Shown piece after piece: positions 1-9,928 of a DNA stretch of 64,000 bases. Within the stretch, counting starts at the first letter, position 1. Every line of letters starts with the position of its first letter. The DNA lies in NCBI GenBank assembly GCA_946402275.1, contig CAMIVY010000010.1:1-64000 (forward strand), written 5' to 3'. The notes under the pieces were generated by a model, which was given only the letters and a program-made list of their open reading frames with translations, had not been told where the DNA came from and did no database searches. This stretch comes from an uncultured Prevotella sp. Lineage in GTDB: Bacteria > Bacteroidota > Bacteroidia > Bacteroidales > Bacteroidaceae. The translations under genes and the position numbers were made by a program.

Positions 1-2
1 GC

Positions 3-575
3 CGCGAGGGTATCTGCGGTATGTGCTCACTCTACATCAACGGTACGCCTCACGGCTTGACCGAGCGTGGTGCTACTACCTGTCAGCTCTACATGCGCCG
101 TTTCAACGATGGCGACGTCATCACTGTTGAGCCTTGGCGCTCAGCAGCCTTCCCCGTTATCAAGGACTGTATGGTTGACCGCAACGCCTTCGATAAGATT
201 ATCCAGGCAGGCGGCTATACTACAATCCGTACCGGTCAGGCTCAGGACGCCAACGCTATCCTGATTCCCAAGGAGGATGCTGACGAGGCTATGGATTGTG
301 CTTCTTGCATCGGCTGTGGCGCATGCGTAGCAGCTTGTAAGAACGGTTCTGCCATGCTCTTCGTATCGTCTAAGGTATCTCAGCTCGCCCTGCTTCCCCA
401 GGGCCGCGTAGAGGCTGCCCGTCGTGTGAAGAACATGATTGCCAAGATGGACGAGCTCGGCTTCGGTAACTGCACCAACACCCGTGCTTGCGAGGCTGTC
501 TGCCCGAAGAACGAGACCATCGCCAACATCGCCCGCCTCAACCGCGAGATGATCAAGGCTAAGATGGCTGACTAA
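3..575 (+). CDS. Succinate dehydrogenase/fumarate reductase iron-sulfur subunit, 5' end cut by window
   Basis: Reading frame open from base 3 ([18 protein letters not shown]); Cys clusters [18 protein letters not shown] and [14 protein letters not shown] typical of SdhB/FrdB. Confidence 0.93.
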   Translation, partial: REGICGMCSLYINGTPHGLTERGATTCQLYMRRFNDGDVITVEPWRSAAFPVIKDCMVDRNAFDKIIQAGGYTTIRTGQAQDANAILIPKEDADEAMDCASCIGCGACVAACKNGSAMLFVSSKVSQLALLPQGRVEAARRVKNMIAKMDELGFGNCTNTRACEAVCPKNETIANIARLNREMIKAKMAD

Positions 576-593
576 GTCCACCTTATTAATTAT

Positions 594-628
594 AAAGCGC
601 CACAGACTCAACACCTGTGGCGCTTTTT
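594..628 (+). terminator. Rho-independent terminator after Fe-S subunit
   Basis: AAAGCGCCACAG-N9-CTGTGGCGCTTTTT. Confidence 0.85.
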
Positions 629-642
629 CTAAAAAAAGGGAT

Positions 643-1461
643 ATGAATCATAAAGACAAAATCACCGAACAGCCCTCGCATTTCAACCACCTCGAACAAA
701 TGTCGGTCGCTGAATTGCTACACCATATCAATGATGAGGATGCCTTGGTGGCTGAGGCTGTACAAAGGGCGATACCACAGATTGAGGCCTTGGTACAAGC
801 CATCGAACCACGTCTCAAACGTGGTGGGCGGCTTTTTTACTTAGGAGCTGGAACCAGTGGACGACTGGGCGTGTTGGATGCCAGCGAACTGCCTCCCACT
901 TTCGGTGTTCCTGCCGACAGGGTCATTGCCGTCATTGCTGGGGGCGACGAGGCACTGCGTCATGCCGTTGAGAAGGCTGAGGACGATGCCAAGCAGGGCT
1001 GGCAGGACATACTCTCATATCAGCCTACCGTTGATGACACCGTCATCGGTATAGCTGCTTCTGGAACAACTCCTTATGTGGTTGGTGCTGTCAAAGAGTC
1101 CCGCAAGCACGGCTTGTTGACGGGTTGTATCACTAGCAATCCCCATACCCCTTTGGCTGAAGCGTCCGACTATCCCGTCGAGACCATTGTCGGTCCTGAG
1201 TTTGTCACAGGTTCCAGTAGGATGAAGAGTGGTACGGCACAGAAAATGGTGCTCAACATGATTTCCACCTCCCTCATGATTCGTCTTGGCCGTGTCAAAG
1301 GCAACCGCATGGTGAAGATGCAACTGACCAATGCCAAACTGGTTGATCGTGGTACCCGCATGATTCAGGAATCCCTTGGCATCCCCTATGCCGAAGCCGA
1401 ACACTACCTTCTCGAAGCCGGTAGTGTTGACCGTGTGCTCAAATCCCGTAAAAAACACTAA
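643..1461 (+). CDS. murQ: N-acetylmuramic acid 6-phosphate etherase
   Basis: GRLFYLGAGTSGRLGVLDASELPPTFG and GPEFVTGSSRMKSGTAQKMVLNM SIS-domain MurQ signature. Confidence 0.95.
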   Translation: MNHKDKITEQPSHFNHLEQMSVAELLHHINDEDALVAEAVQRAIPQIEALVQAIEPRLKRGGRLFYLGAGTSGRLGVLDASELPPTFGVPADRVIAVIAGGDEALRHAVEKAEDDAKQGWQDILSYQPTVDDTVIGIAASGTTPYVVGAVKESRKHGLLTGCITSNPHTPLAEASDYPVETIVGPEFVTGSSRMKSGTAQKMVLNMISTSLMIRLGRVKGNRMVKMQLTNAKLVDRGTRMIQESLGIPYAEAEHYLLEAGSVDRVLKSRKKH

Positions 1462-1512
1462 TCTTCAAAGTTCTTTTTGTTGCCCAGGGGTGGGGGGAAC
1501 GTAGATTGGGCT

Positions 1513-1754
1513 GTATTAATATTCTACCACGTGTGTTAGATTATATGTAATTGGTATTAATATTCTACCACGTGTGTTAGATTATATTGTAATTTGTATT
1601 AATATTCTATCACGTGTGTTAGATTATATGTAATTTGTATTAATATTCTACCACATGTGTTAGATTATATTGTAATTGGTATTAATATTCTACCACGTGT
1701 GTTAGATTATATTGTAATTTGTATTAATATTCTATCACGTGTGTTAGATTATAT
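1513..1754. repeat. Six tandem copies of a 41-42 bp unit (GTATTAATATTCTAYCACGTGTGTTAGATTATAT...)
   Basis: Unit starts read at 1513, 1554, 1596, 1637, 1679, 1721; each has a CACGTG (one CACATG) core. Confidence 0.95.
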
Positions 1755-1830
1755 CTTTGCCCCTTTTTTGAGAAAAAACCTTGGCGGATTCGTTTTTTCT
1801 TTGTATTTTTGCCCCAAAATCTTGTGAGAT

Positions 1831-2388
1831 ATGGGAAGAGACGGACAAGGAAATGCCTGGAAGTACAGGCAGCGGAGACCACACGGACTGAGTGGCATCC
1901 CTCGGAACTATACGGAACGCAAACTGAAGGTTGAGCCGCAGTTTCCGTTAAAGAATGTGTTTATCACCCCTTTCAGGCTGCAGCGTCACTATGCTGACGA
2001 CGGCACGGTGAGCTATTCGGAACTCAAACGGAATCTGGAGCCGACGGGCATCAAGATTTTCGACGACTTTCTGCAGTATCTCACTGCCGGTAATTCGGAC
2101 CTGCAGGTCTTTGCCGACCGCTATGGGCTGAAGCTCACTGATATCGATTCGATGATTTTCGTGCTGACGGGCATGCGCGGCATTGATTTCCGCAAGAAGT
2201 ATCAGGTGTGGATGGCCGGCCAGTTGCTGCGGTGGAGCGACATGTCCATCGCCGAGGTGGCCAAGCGCTCGGGCCTTGGCTCGCCGAACAATCTCTATCT
2301 GACGTTCAAACGGGAGTATAATCTTGCCCCGGGCTACCGTCGGAAAGCCATCCGCAAGCCGGGCGACGTGGGGAAATATAAGTTGTGA
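1831..2388 (+). CDS. AraC-type helix-turn-helix domain protein
   Basis: C-terminal MSIAEVAKRSGLGSPNNLYLTFKREYNLAPGYRRK resembles AraC HTH; TATTTTTGC -7-like element just upstream. Confidence 0.75.
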   Translation: MGRDGQGNAWKYRQRRPHGLSGIPRNYTERKLKVEPQFPLKNVFITPFRLQRHYADDGTVSYSELKRNLEPTGIKIFDDFLQYLTAGNSDLQVFADRYGLKLTDIDSMIFVLTGMRGIDFRKKYQVWMAGQLLRWSDMSIAEVAKRSGLGSPNNLYLTFKREYNLAPGYRRKAIRKPGDVGKYKL

Positions 2389-2429
2389 GCTAAGATAATG
2401 ATTCTTTGCAGAAGAAATAAGCTAAAGGT

Positions 2430-2768
2430 ATGAAGGACTATCCCGACAGGATGACGGCAGAGCAGGCGAGGAAGTTTGGCAAGGATGTGCTGGACATTGT
2501 AGCGCAGATTCCTCGTGGTATGGTGACGACCTACGGACATATAGCAGTATTGGCGGGATGGCCGAGTCATGCGCGGATGGTGGGGCGCACATTGAGATAT
2601 ACGCCCGGGGCAGCGTCTCTGCCTTGTCATCGGGTGGTGAACAAGGAGGGACGTACAGCGCCAGGCTGGAGTCGCCAACGGACATTGTTGGAAGAGGAAG
2701 GCGTGACCTTCAAATCTAACGGACATGTAGATATGCAGCGGCACCTTTGGGAACCGGAAGGAATATGA
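2430..2768 (+). CDS. Methylated-DNA-protein cysteine methyltransferase family protein (short MGMT/Ogt-like)
   Basis: IPRGMVTTYGHIA...GRTLRYTPGAASLPCHRVVNKEG; PCHRV active-site motif retained. Confidence 0.88.
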   Translation: MKDYPDRMTAEQARKFGKDVLDIVAQIPRGMVTTYGHIAVLAGWPSHARMVGRTLRYTPGAASLPCHRVVNKEGRTAPGWSRQRTLLEEEGVTFKSNGHVDMQRHLWEPEGI

Positions 2769-2788
2769 TATTTTAAAATATAACGACT

Positions 2789-3241
2789 ATGAACATTGGA
2801 GACAAAGCGCCCGAGATTTTGGGCAAGGACGAACAGGGACGGGCCATCCGTCTGAGTGATTACAAAGGACGTAAGCTGGTACTGTACTTCTATCCAAAGG
2901 ATAATACCAGCGGTTGCACGGCTGAGGCGTGCAGTCTGAGAGACCACTATGGCGAACTGCAGGGTGCAGGCTACGAGGTGGTAGGTGTCAGCAAGGACTC
3001 GGCAGCCTCGCATGTCAAATTTAAGGAGAACCACGAATTGCCCTTCCCCTTGATAGCTGATGTGGATAAGACCCTGATGCAGGCGATGGGGGCCTGGGGT
3101 GAGAAGGTGATGTATGGCAAGAAGACTGAGGGTACCATCCGCACCACTTTTATCATCAATGAGGAGGGTATTATCGAACAGATATTTGCCGGCAAACAGG
3201 TGAAGACCAAAGAGCACGCCGAACAGATTCTTCAGAAGTAG
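2789..3241 (+). CDS. bcp: Thioredoxin-dependent peroxiredoxin, BCP type
   Basis: LYFYPKDNTSGCTAEACSLRDHY motif. Confidence 0.95.
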   Translation: MNIGDKAPEILGKDEQGRAIRLSDYKGRKLVLYFYPKDNTSGCTAEACSLRDHYGELQGAGYEVVGVSKDSAASHVKFKENHELPFPLIADVDKTLMQAMGAWGEKVMYGKKTEGTIRTTFIINEEGIIEQIFAGKQVKTKEHAEQILQK

Positions 3242-3275
3242 TTTTTAAAAAATCCCCGGCAAGACGATGGTCATC

Positions 3276-4582
<1,307 letters not shown>

Positions 4583-4651
4583 CTATTTTGTGAAGCAAAG
4601 ATTCTACTCACAATATATAAATCTTGTCTTTTCAACATTTAAATTCCCATG

Positions 4652-4751
4652 TGCTGAATTTACAAACAACAGGTAAAATATACAAATGAGTGGCAAAATT
4701 TGCAATTGAGTTGCAAAATATGCAAAAAGTGTTTCAAAATTAACAAAATCT
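4652..4751. repeat. About five tandem 20-21 bp units with near-palindromic cores (GCAAAATTTGC, GCAAAATATGC)
   Basis: GGTAAAATATACAAATGAGT / GGCAAAATTTGCAATTGAGT / TGCAAAATATGCAAAAAGTG at exact 20-bp period, weaker flanking units. Confidence 0.7.
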
Positions 4752-4828
4752 TGGGTTTTTGTAGAAAAACAGGCGTCAGTTATCTCTTTTTTTTTGTAAT
4801 TTTGCACCAAACTAAACTCGAAATGTGA

Positions 4829-6859
4829 ATGTTAATAATGACTGAATTAATCGGATACGGTATTAGTATTAATGTAAGAAGGTTTGTTATCAGTGTGGCT
4901 ATGCTGGCGGTAAGTATAACGCTTACCGCTCAGCTGAAGCCATCAGAGCAGGAGCAACAAATGGTACAACGCCTCCAAGAGGCACAGATGAATGGCAGCG
5001 ACTCTGACTATTACAAGGCGCAAAAGGCATTCATGGATTACCTGGAAAAAAACAGCGAATGGGACAAATACTACCGGACGTGGATGGGTCGTGTGATTTA
5101 CGAGGTCAACCACAAACACTTCCATCGTGCTTTTGGCGAGATTAATTTCATAACAGATGACGTAAAGAAGCGCCATCATGAGCAGTATGCCTATATTGCC
5201 AACATGTGTCTGGGCTTCTTCTATAACGGCCGTAACCAGCAGGATATGGCAGAGAAGTATTTCCGTCGTGCCCTGCAGGGTATTGATGTCCAGAAGGACC
5301 CTATTTCTGTATTCAATGCTTACCTCTCGTTGTCGCAAACACTCAGCTTCAAGCGTCCTGCCGAAGCTATGGCGTGTCTGGACAGCCTTCCCCAGCAGAT
5401 GTTGCAGAACCCCATGTACGAGAGCGGCGTCTTGGGCTATCGCTGTATCATTGCCAACAAAATGGGCAATCGAGAAGCCTTTGAGCGTTATTTCGAAAGA
5501 TATGACAGCATCCGCCAGTATATGCCTGCCCAGTTCAATGCTGCCAATCTTCATCAGGTGATGGTGAGCCATTGCCTCATCCAGAAAGACTATCGTTGCG
5601 CGCTTTCGTGGTGCGATTCCATTAATATTCCCCTTGTTGCTACCGAGTTGCGCATGGATGTCTATGAAGCCATGGGTGACTGGAAGCGCGCTTTTGAGGC
5701 TGCCGAACTGAAAGACAGCCTTATCCTCGAAGGCGAGCGCGAGGCATTGGAACTGCACTTGGTGGATATGGCACATGATATTGACCAACTTCAGATGGAG
5801 CAGGATAAGGCAGAGATACGCCGCATCCAGCTGATCATCGTCGGTCTGATGGCACTGGCTATCATCGGGCTGTTGATAGGAATGCTGGTTTATCGTTATC
5901 GGAAGAATCGCCGGTTGAAGGAACAGTTCGAACAATTGCAGGAAGCCCGCCATCGTACGGAGGAAGGACAGGCCATCCGTCGTGCTTTTGTCAATACGAT
6001 ACTGCATAAGCTGGAGATACCAGTCAGTGTGCTCCTTAATTATGCCCGCGTCTTTAACAGCTCAGAATTTGTGCTGAAGCCAGAGAACCGCCCTAAGCGA
6101 TACAATGACATTCTTACCGCAGCGCGCAATATCGAGTCGATGCTGGACCCTATGCTTGACTCTTATGCCCGTGGTACTACGGGAATCTCTGAGCGCGAAA
6201 AGCAAGTCTGTATGGATGCGCTCCGTACGCCGTTGCTCACGCTGATTTCTTCCGTTGAGGTGATTATCGATGGAAAGGGCCAGATTCCGCACGATGAATA
6301 TATAGAGCTACGTGCCGGTGTAAGCAGCGATGCCTATCATGTGGGAACTTCCACCCATCAACTCATTTTGTACAGCCTTTACGGTGATGAAATTCCCACA
6401 CCAAAGGATGAAAGGGTAAAGCTGAACGAAATGGCGCGCTCCGTCCTGAACAGTTACGACCTGCGTCCGTCAGCCATTGACAAGAACCGTCAGTTGGCTA
6501 CAGAATTCAAGACAGAGGTTGCCGACGATGTCATAGTTAATACGAGTCCGATGCTGCAGGAATTGCTGAACTGTCTGCTCGACAATGCTGACAAGTATGC
6601 CACAGGCGGTAATGTCGTCATGAGCTGTCACCTTTCCAACGACGGTACCTATGCCATCTCCGTAACCAACGACGGTCCTACGATTCCTGCAGAGGCTGCC
6701 GAGCGCATTTTCGAGCCCTTCGTACACCTCTCGACCAATGAACATAGTCTTGGCATTGGTCTTCCCTTGGCACGTCGCCTTGCCGATGCTATGGGTTATA
6801 CCATTAAGCTCGACACATCCTACACCGAGGGTGCCCGTTTTGTCGTTTCAGGCATCTGA
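4829..6859 (+). CDS. Sensor histidine kinase with N-terminal TPR-like region
   Basis: TPR-like N-terminus, one TM helix (LIIVGLMALAIIGLLIGMLVY), LHKLEIPVS, N-box LLNCLLDNADKYA, LGIGLPLARRLADAMGYTI. Confidence 0.85.
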   Translation: MLIMTELIGYGISINVRRFVISVAMLAVSITLTAQLKPSEQEQQMVQRLQEAQMNGSDSDYYKAQKAFMDYLEKNSEWDKYYRTWMGRVIYEVNHKHFHRAFGEINFITDDVKKRHHEQYAYIANMCLGFFYNGRNQQDMAEKYFRRALQGIDVQKDPISVFNAYLSLSQTLSFKRPAEAMACLDSLPQQMLQNPMYESGVLGYRCIIANKMGNREAFERYFERYDSIRQYMPAQFNAANLHQVMVSHCLIQKDYRCALSWCDSINIPLVATELRMDVYEAMGDWKRAFEAAELKDSLILEGEREALELHLVDMAHDIDQLQMEQDKAEIRRIQLIIVGLMALAIIGLLIGMLVYRYRKNRRLKEQFEQLQEARHRTEEGQAIRRAFVNTILHKLEIPVSVLLNYARVFNSSEFVLKPENRPKRYNDILTAARNIESMLDPMLDSYARGTTGISEREKQVCMDALRTPLLTLISSVEVIIDGKGQIPHDEYIELRAGVSSDAYHVGTSTHQLILYSLYGDEIPTPKDERVKLNEMARSVLNSYDLRPSAIDKNRQLATEFKTEVADDVIVNTSPMLQELLNCLLDNADKYATGGNVVMSCHLSNDGTYAISVTNDGPTIPAEAAERIFEPFVHLSTNEHSLGIGLPLARRLADAMGYTIKLDTSYTEGARFVVSGI

Positions 6860-6884
6860 TTAAATAGGAGTTTTGGGAATAATA

Positions 6885-6918
6885 AAACATGCTCGCGGAA
6901 ACTCCGTGAGCATGTTTC
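6885..6918. terminator. Terminator hairpin between convergent genes
   Basis: AAACATGCTCGCGGA-N3-TCCGTGAGCATGTTT with one mismatch. Confidence 0.75.
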
Positions 6919-6945
6919 TTATTTGCAGAACCTCCGCAAGCAAGT

Positions 6946-7689
6946 TTATTGCTTTTTAATCTGTTTTACCGGGAAAGTAAAATAGGTGTCGGGGAATGGT
7001 TCGTTGGCCAACGTGAAATGCCACCATTCCGTATCCATAGGCTTGAAACCGTGTTTTAGCATGACGCGGCGCAGCAACATGCGGTTTTGGAACTGCTGCT
7101 CGGTAATGCTGTCGTTGGGGGTATATTCGAACGTGTCGGGATTGCCACCGAAATCCGGATGACTCTCAATGCCGAACCAGTCGAACGTGCCTCCCATATC
7201 AACCTCCTTCTCCGTATTCATGTCAAACAGCGTCAAATCGACCGTTGAACCACGTGTGTGACCACTCTTTTCCATAATGTAACGCTGTGGGAAAAGCACG
7301 CTCTTCTCTAGTTGTGGATAGAAGAAGCGTTTCATCAGCGAATCGTTGGGGTCTTTTGACCAGCGGACAAAGTGATCGACAGCTTTCTGTGGACGATAGG
7401 CATCGTAGATTTTTAGACGATAACCCATCTTCATCACTTCCTGACTGACCGCCTGCAAGCTGTCTGCCGCCTGTTTGGTCAGCAAAGCCGTAGGCTCTTC
7501 ATAGCCGTCAATACGTGTACCCACAAAGTTGTAGGTGCTGAAATAGCGTATCTCCAGAATAGCATCAGGTACTGCATCTGTCAGGGTCACAAAAGCACTC
7601 CTGTCATTGGGACGCACCATCTGCTTGGCGTTGTCGGAACAAGCCAGCAGCAGGATGGTTGTCAGCAAAAACAAACCAGTTTTTTTCAT
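6946..7689 (-). CDS. D-alanyl-D-alanine dipeptidase, VanX/DdpX family lipoprotein
   Basis: LLLACSDN lipobox; YDAYRPQKAVDHF; SGHTRGSTVDLTL; DTEWWHFTL. Confidence 0.92.
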   Translation of the reverse strand: MKKTGLFLLTTILLLACSDNAKQMVRPNDRSAFVTLTDAVPDAILEIRYFSTYNFVGTRIDGYEEPTALLTKQAADSLQAVSQEVMKMGYRLKIYDAYRPQKAVDHFVRWSKDPNDSLMKRFFYPQLEKSVLFPQRYIMEKSGHTRGSTVDLTLFDMNTEKEVDMGGTFDWFGIESHPDFGGNPDTFEYTPNDSITEQQFQNRMLLRRVMLKHGFKPMDTEWWHFTLANEPFPDTYFTFPVKQIKKQ

Positions 7690-7870
7690 CATCAGCATAA
7701 TTTTTTAATGAAACACGCTGCAAAGATACAAAAAAATTGCATATCGTATGCTAATATCAGTTGTAATCTGTTTAACGGTATCGTTAGATGTTTTTATCTC
7801 GATTGTTTGGAAGTTTCAAAGAAATCTACTATCTTTGCACGCAGATTTTAGATTATAAATCAGAAATGTT

Positions 7871-8725
7871 ATGAAGAAATTATGTGTTTTTGGTGGACTG
7901 TTTGCACTAATGTGCATGGTGGCCGCTTGTGGTGGAAAGACGGAGAGCAACCCCGAGGCTGACTCCCTGCGTACAGAACTGTCAACCCAGATGGAGGCTA
8001 TGGACGAGATGAACCTCTTCCTGGATGCTGTGAACATGAGTATGGATAGTGTGGTGAACATGGAAGGTCATGTGTTGCGCACATCAGGCGAGAGCCCCTT
8101 GTCGCGTAAAGAGCAGATAAAGCAGAACATGGAATCATATAAGCTCATACTGCAGCAGCAACGTGAACGTCTGGACATTCTGGAGAAGAAGCTGAAGGAC
8201 AGCAATGCCTATGCCGGTAAGATGCAGAAGACCATTGCCGCTCTGAAGAAGCAGTTGGAGGAGAAGGATGAAGCCATCGCCAAACTCTCCGAAGAGCTGG
8301 AGAAGCGTAACTTCCAGATTGACGAACTGAAGGACAATGTCGATCAGCTGAACGTTCAGGTGGCTGAATTGGAGGAAGATTCCAAAGCCAAGGACGAGGA
8401 AATCACGGAGCAGACCAATAAGATGAACGAGGCTTACGTCTTCATTGGCGACAAGAAAACGCTGAAGGAGTCTGGTCTGGCCGTGGGAGGTTCACTCTTC
8501 AAGAAGCTGAAGGTAAATGCTACGAATATCGACAAGAGCCTGTTCAAGAAAATAGATATCCGCGAGACTACCTCATTCCAGATTCCTGGCAAAGACGCTG
8601 AGATACTGTCGCAAGTTCCTGCTGGTTCGTATAAGCTCACCAAGGGAAACAACGCTACGATGCTGACCATTACCGATCCCACACGCTTCTGGAGTGTATC
8701 ACGCTTCCTGATTATCAAGTATTAA
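7871..8725 (+). CDS. Coiled-coil lipoprotein, function unknown
   Basis: MVAACGGK lipobox; long heptad-rich region (LKKQLEEKDEAIAKLSEELEKRNFQIDELKDNVDQLNVQVAELEED). Confidence 0.8.
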   Translation: MKKLCVFGGLFALMCMVAACGGKTESNPEADSLRTELSTQMEAMDEMNLFLDAVNMSMDSVVNMEGHVLRTSGESPLSRKEQIKQNMESYKLILQQQRERLDILEKKLKDSNAYAGKMQKTIAALKKQLEEKDEAIAKLSEELEKRNFQIDELKDNVDQLNVQVAELEEDSKAKDEEITEQTNKMNEAYVFIGDKKTLKESGLAVGGSLFKKLKVNATNIDKSLFKKIDIRETTSFQIPGKDAEILSQVPAGSYKLTKGNNATMLTITDPTRFWSVSRFLIIKY

Positions 8726-8751
8726 TCCGAACGTTCGGTTCTATAAAAATA

Positions 8752-8783
8752 AGAAAGCATCTGGTACAATCCAGATGCTTTCT
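8752..8783. terminator. Terminator hairpin
   Basis: AGAAAGCATCTGG-TACAAT-CCAGATGCTTTCT. Confidence 0.85.
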
Positions 8784-8817
8784 TTGTTTTCATCCCGGAA
8801 AGCCGGGTTTATTACGC

Positions 8818-9426
8818 TTAAAGATAAAAAACGGATTCGGGTCCCATACAGAAGAGCAAGTCCAGAATGCTCAAATTCGCCAAGAAACCGTGTTTGTGCT
8901 GAAATACCTGCCAGTAGGGTTTAGCCTCGAAGTCATTGTCTGGAAGTGGGTGCTTGGCGTGTATCACATCACGATAATCGGCACTCTCCTGCCATTGACT
9001 GTTATAGGCCGAGGTATATTCTGTTTGGGGCTGAATGTCTATCAGCTTGCAGACTGTCTCACGGATAGCCTCGTTGAAATCGACGAGAAAGTCGTAGCGC
9101 TTCTCGAAGAAGGGGCGGATATCGTCAGCGTAGTATTCGAAGAAGGGGCTCTCGCTGTAAGCCGACTGTAGGGCGTTCCAATGAATGCGGCGCCACTGGT
9201 TATGGTCGCTGATGCGAAGGTCTTTTACCAGCATCCTGTCATTGTTGTGCTCAACGGGAACAGTGAGCGCCTGCACCCCATTTGCCGTAGCTATCAGACA
9301 ACGGTTGCGATAGGTTTGTTTTTGATAGGAGTCATGCTGCTCTATTATGCAATGGTCAAAACGGTGGAGTTTCTGATACCATTGTATCGGACCGAAGTAG
9401 GTTGTCTGAAGGATGGCAGTGTTCAT
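8818..9426 (-). CDS. WbqC-like family protein
   Basis: TTYFGPIQWYQKL...IEQHDSYQKQTYRNRCLIATANG. Confidence 0.85.
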   Translation of the reverse strand: MNTAILQTTYFGPIQWYQKLHRFDHCIIEQHDSYQKQTYRNRCLIATANGVQALTVPVEHNNDRMLVKDLRISDHNQWRRIHWNALQSAYSESPFFEYYADDIRPFFEKRYDFLVDFNEAIRETVCKLIDIQPQTEYTSAYNSQWQESADYRDVIHAKHPLPDNDFEAKPYWQVFQHKHGFLANLSILDLLFCMGPESVFYL

Positions 9427-9923
9427 CGCAATCTGATGTTTCTCCGGTTATAAAGCACGGTGACTACTCTTCCGATGATGTCGCACTCGGGGATGAATCC
9501 AAGATGGCGCGAATCTACAGGGTTCTCTTGATTGATGGCTTCCAACCAGTAATAGTCTGTCTTGGCACAAGTCTTCAGTCCGGGTACCAACAACGGGCCG
9601 TTAATGGTATGGATAGTGTCGCCGGGAACAGCCGTGCAACGGGCTATGCAGATGCCTTTAATGGAATCGCCTGGCAGGTTAAAGGCTACGATATCGCCTT
9701 TGGTTACAGGTTTTCTCATCAGCCTGCTATAGGGAAGCAGTCCGTTGCCCTCTATTCGCATGCCGTAGCTGCAACGGTTGATGAGCAACTGGTCGCCATT
9801 CTGGTAGAGTGGGGCGAGTCCGTTACCATTCACACTATGTACGGAAACGACCAAAGCACGTGCTACCAGCATCAGTGCGAAAGCTGATGCCAAGGGGATT
9901 ACGTACTTCAGCCATTTTGCCAT
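9423..9923 (-). CDS. Signal peptidase I (S26)-like protein, probably catalytically inactive
   Basis: NGDQLLINRCSYG, RCTAVPGDTI, VDSRHLGFIPECDIIGRV align with S26; Ser and Lys positions replaced (see finding). Confidence 0.85.
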   Translation of the reverse strand: MAKWLKYVIPLASAFALMLVARALVVSVHSVNGNGLAPLYQNGDQLLINRCSYGMRIEGNGLLPYSRLMRKPVTKGDIVAFNLPGDSIKGICIARCTAVPGDTIHTINGPLLVPGLKTCAKTDYYWLEAINQENPVDSRHLGFIPECDIIGRVVTVLYNRRNIRLR

Positions 9924-9928
9924 ATTTC

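Noticed and set aside
141-614. Minus-strand ORF opposite the Fe-S subunit, and many similar long antisense ORFs across the susC, gyrB-like and GH32 genes
   Set aside because: They lie opposite well-supported genes, have no recognisable domains, and fit codon-bias shadow ORFs.
1513-1754. Possible CRISPR array
   Set aside because: Repeats are contiguous tandem units of 41-42 bp with no unique spacers and no cas genes nearby.
4829-6859. Sensor kinase as a catalytically dead protein because its HisKA motif is unusual
   Set aside because: The His (LHKLEIPVS), N-box and a GxGL-type motif are present, so inactivity is not supported.
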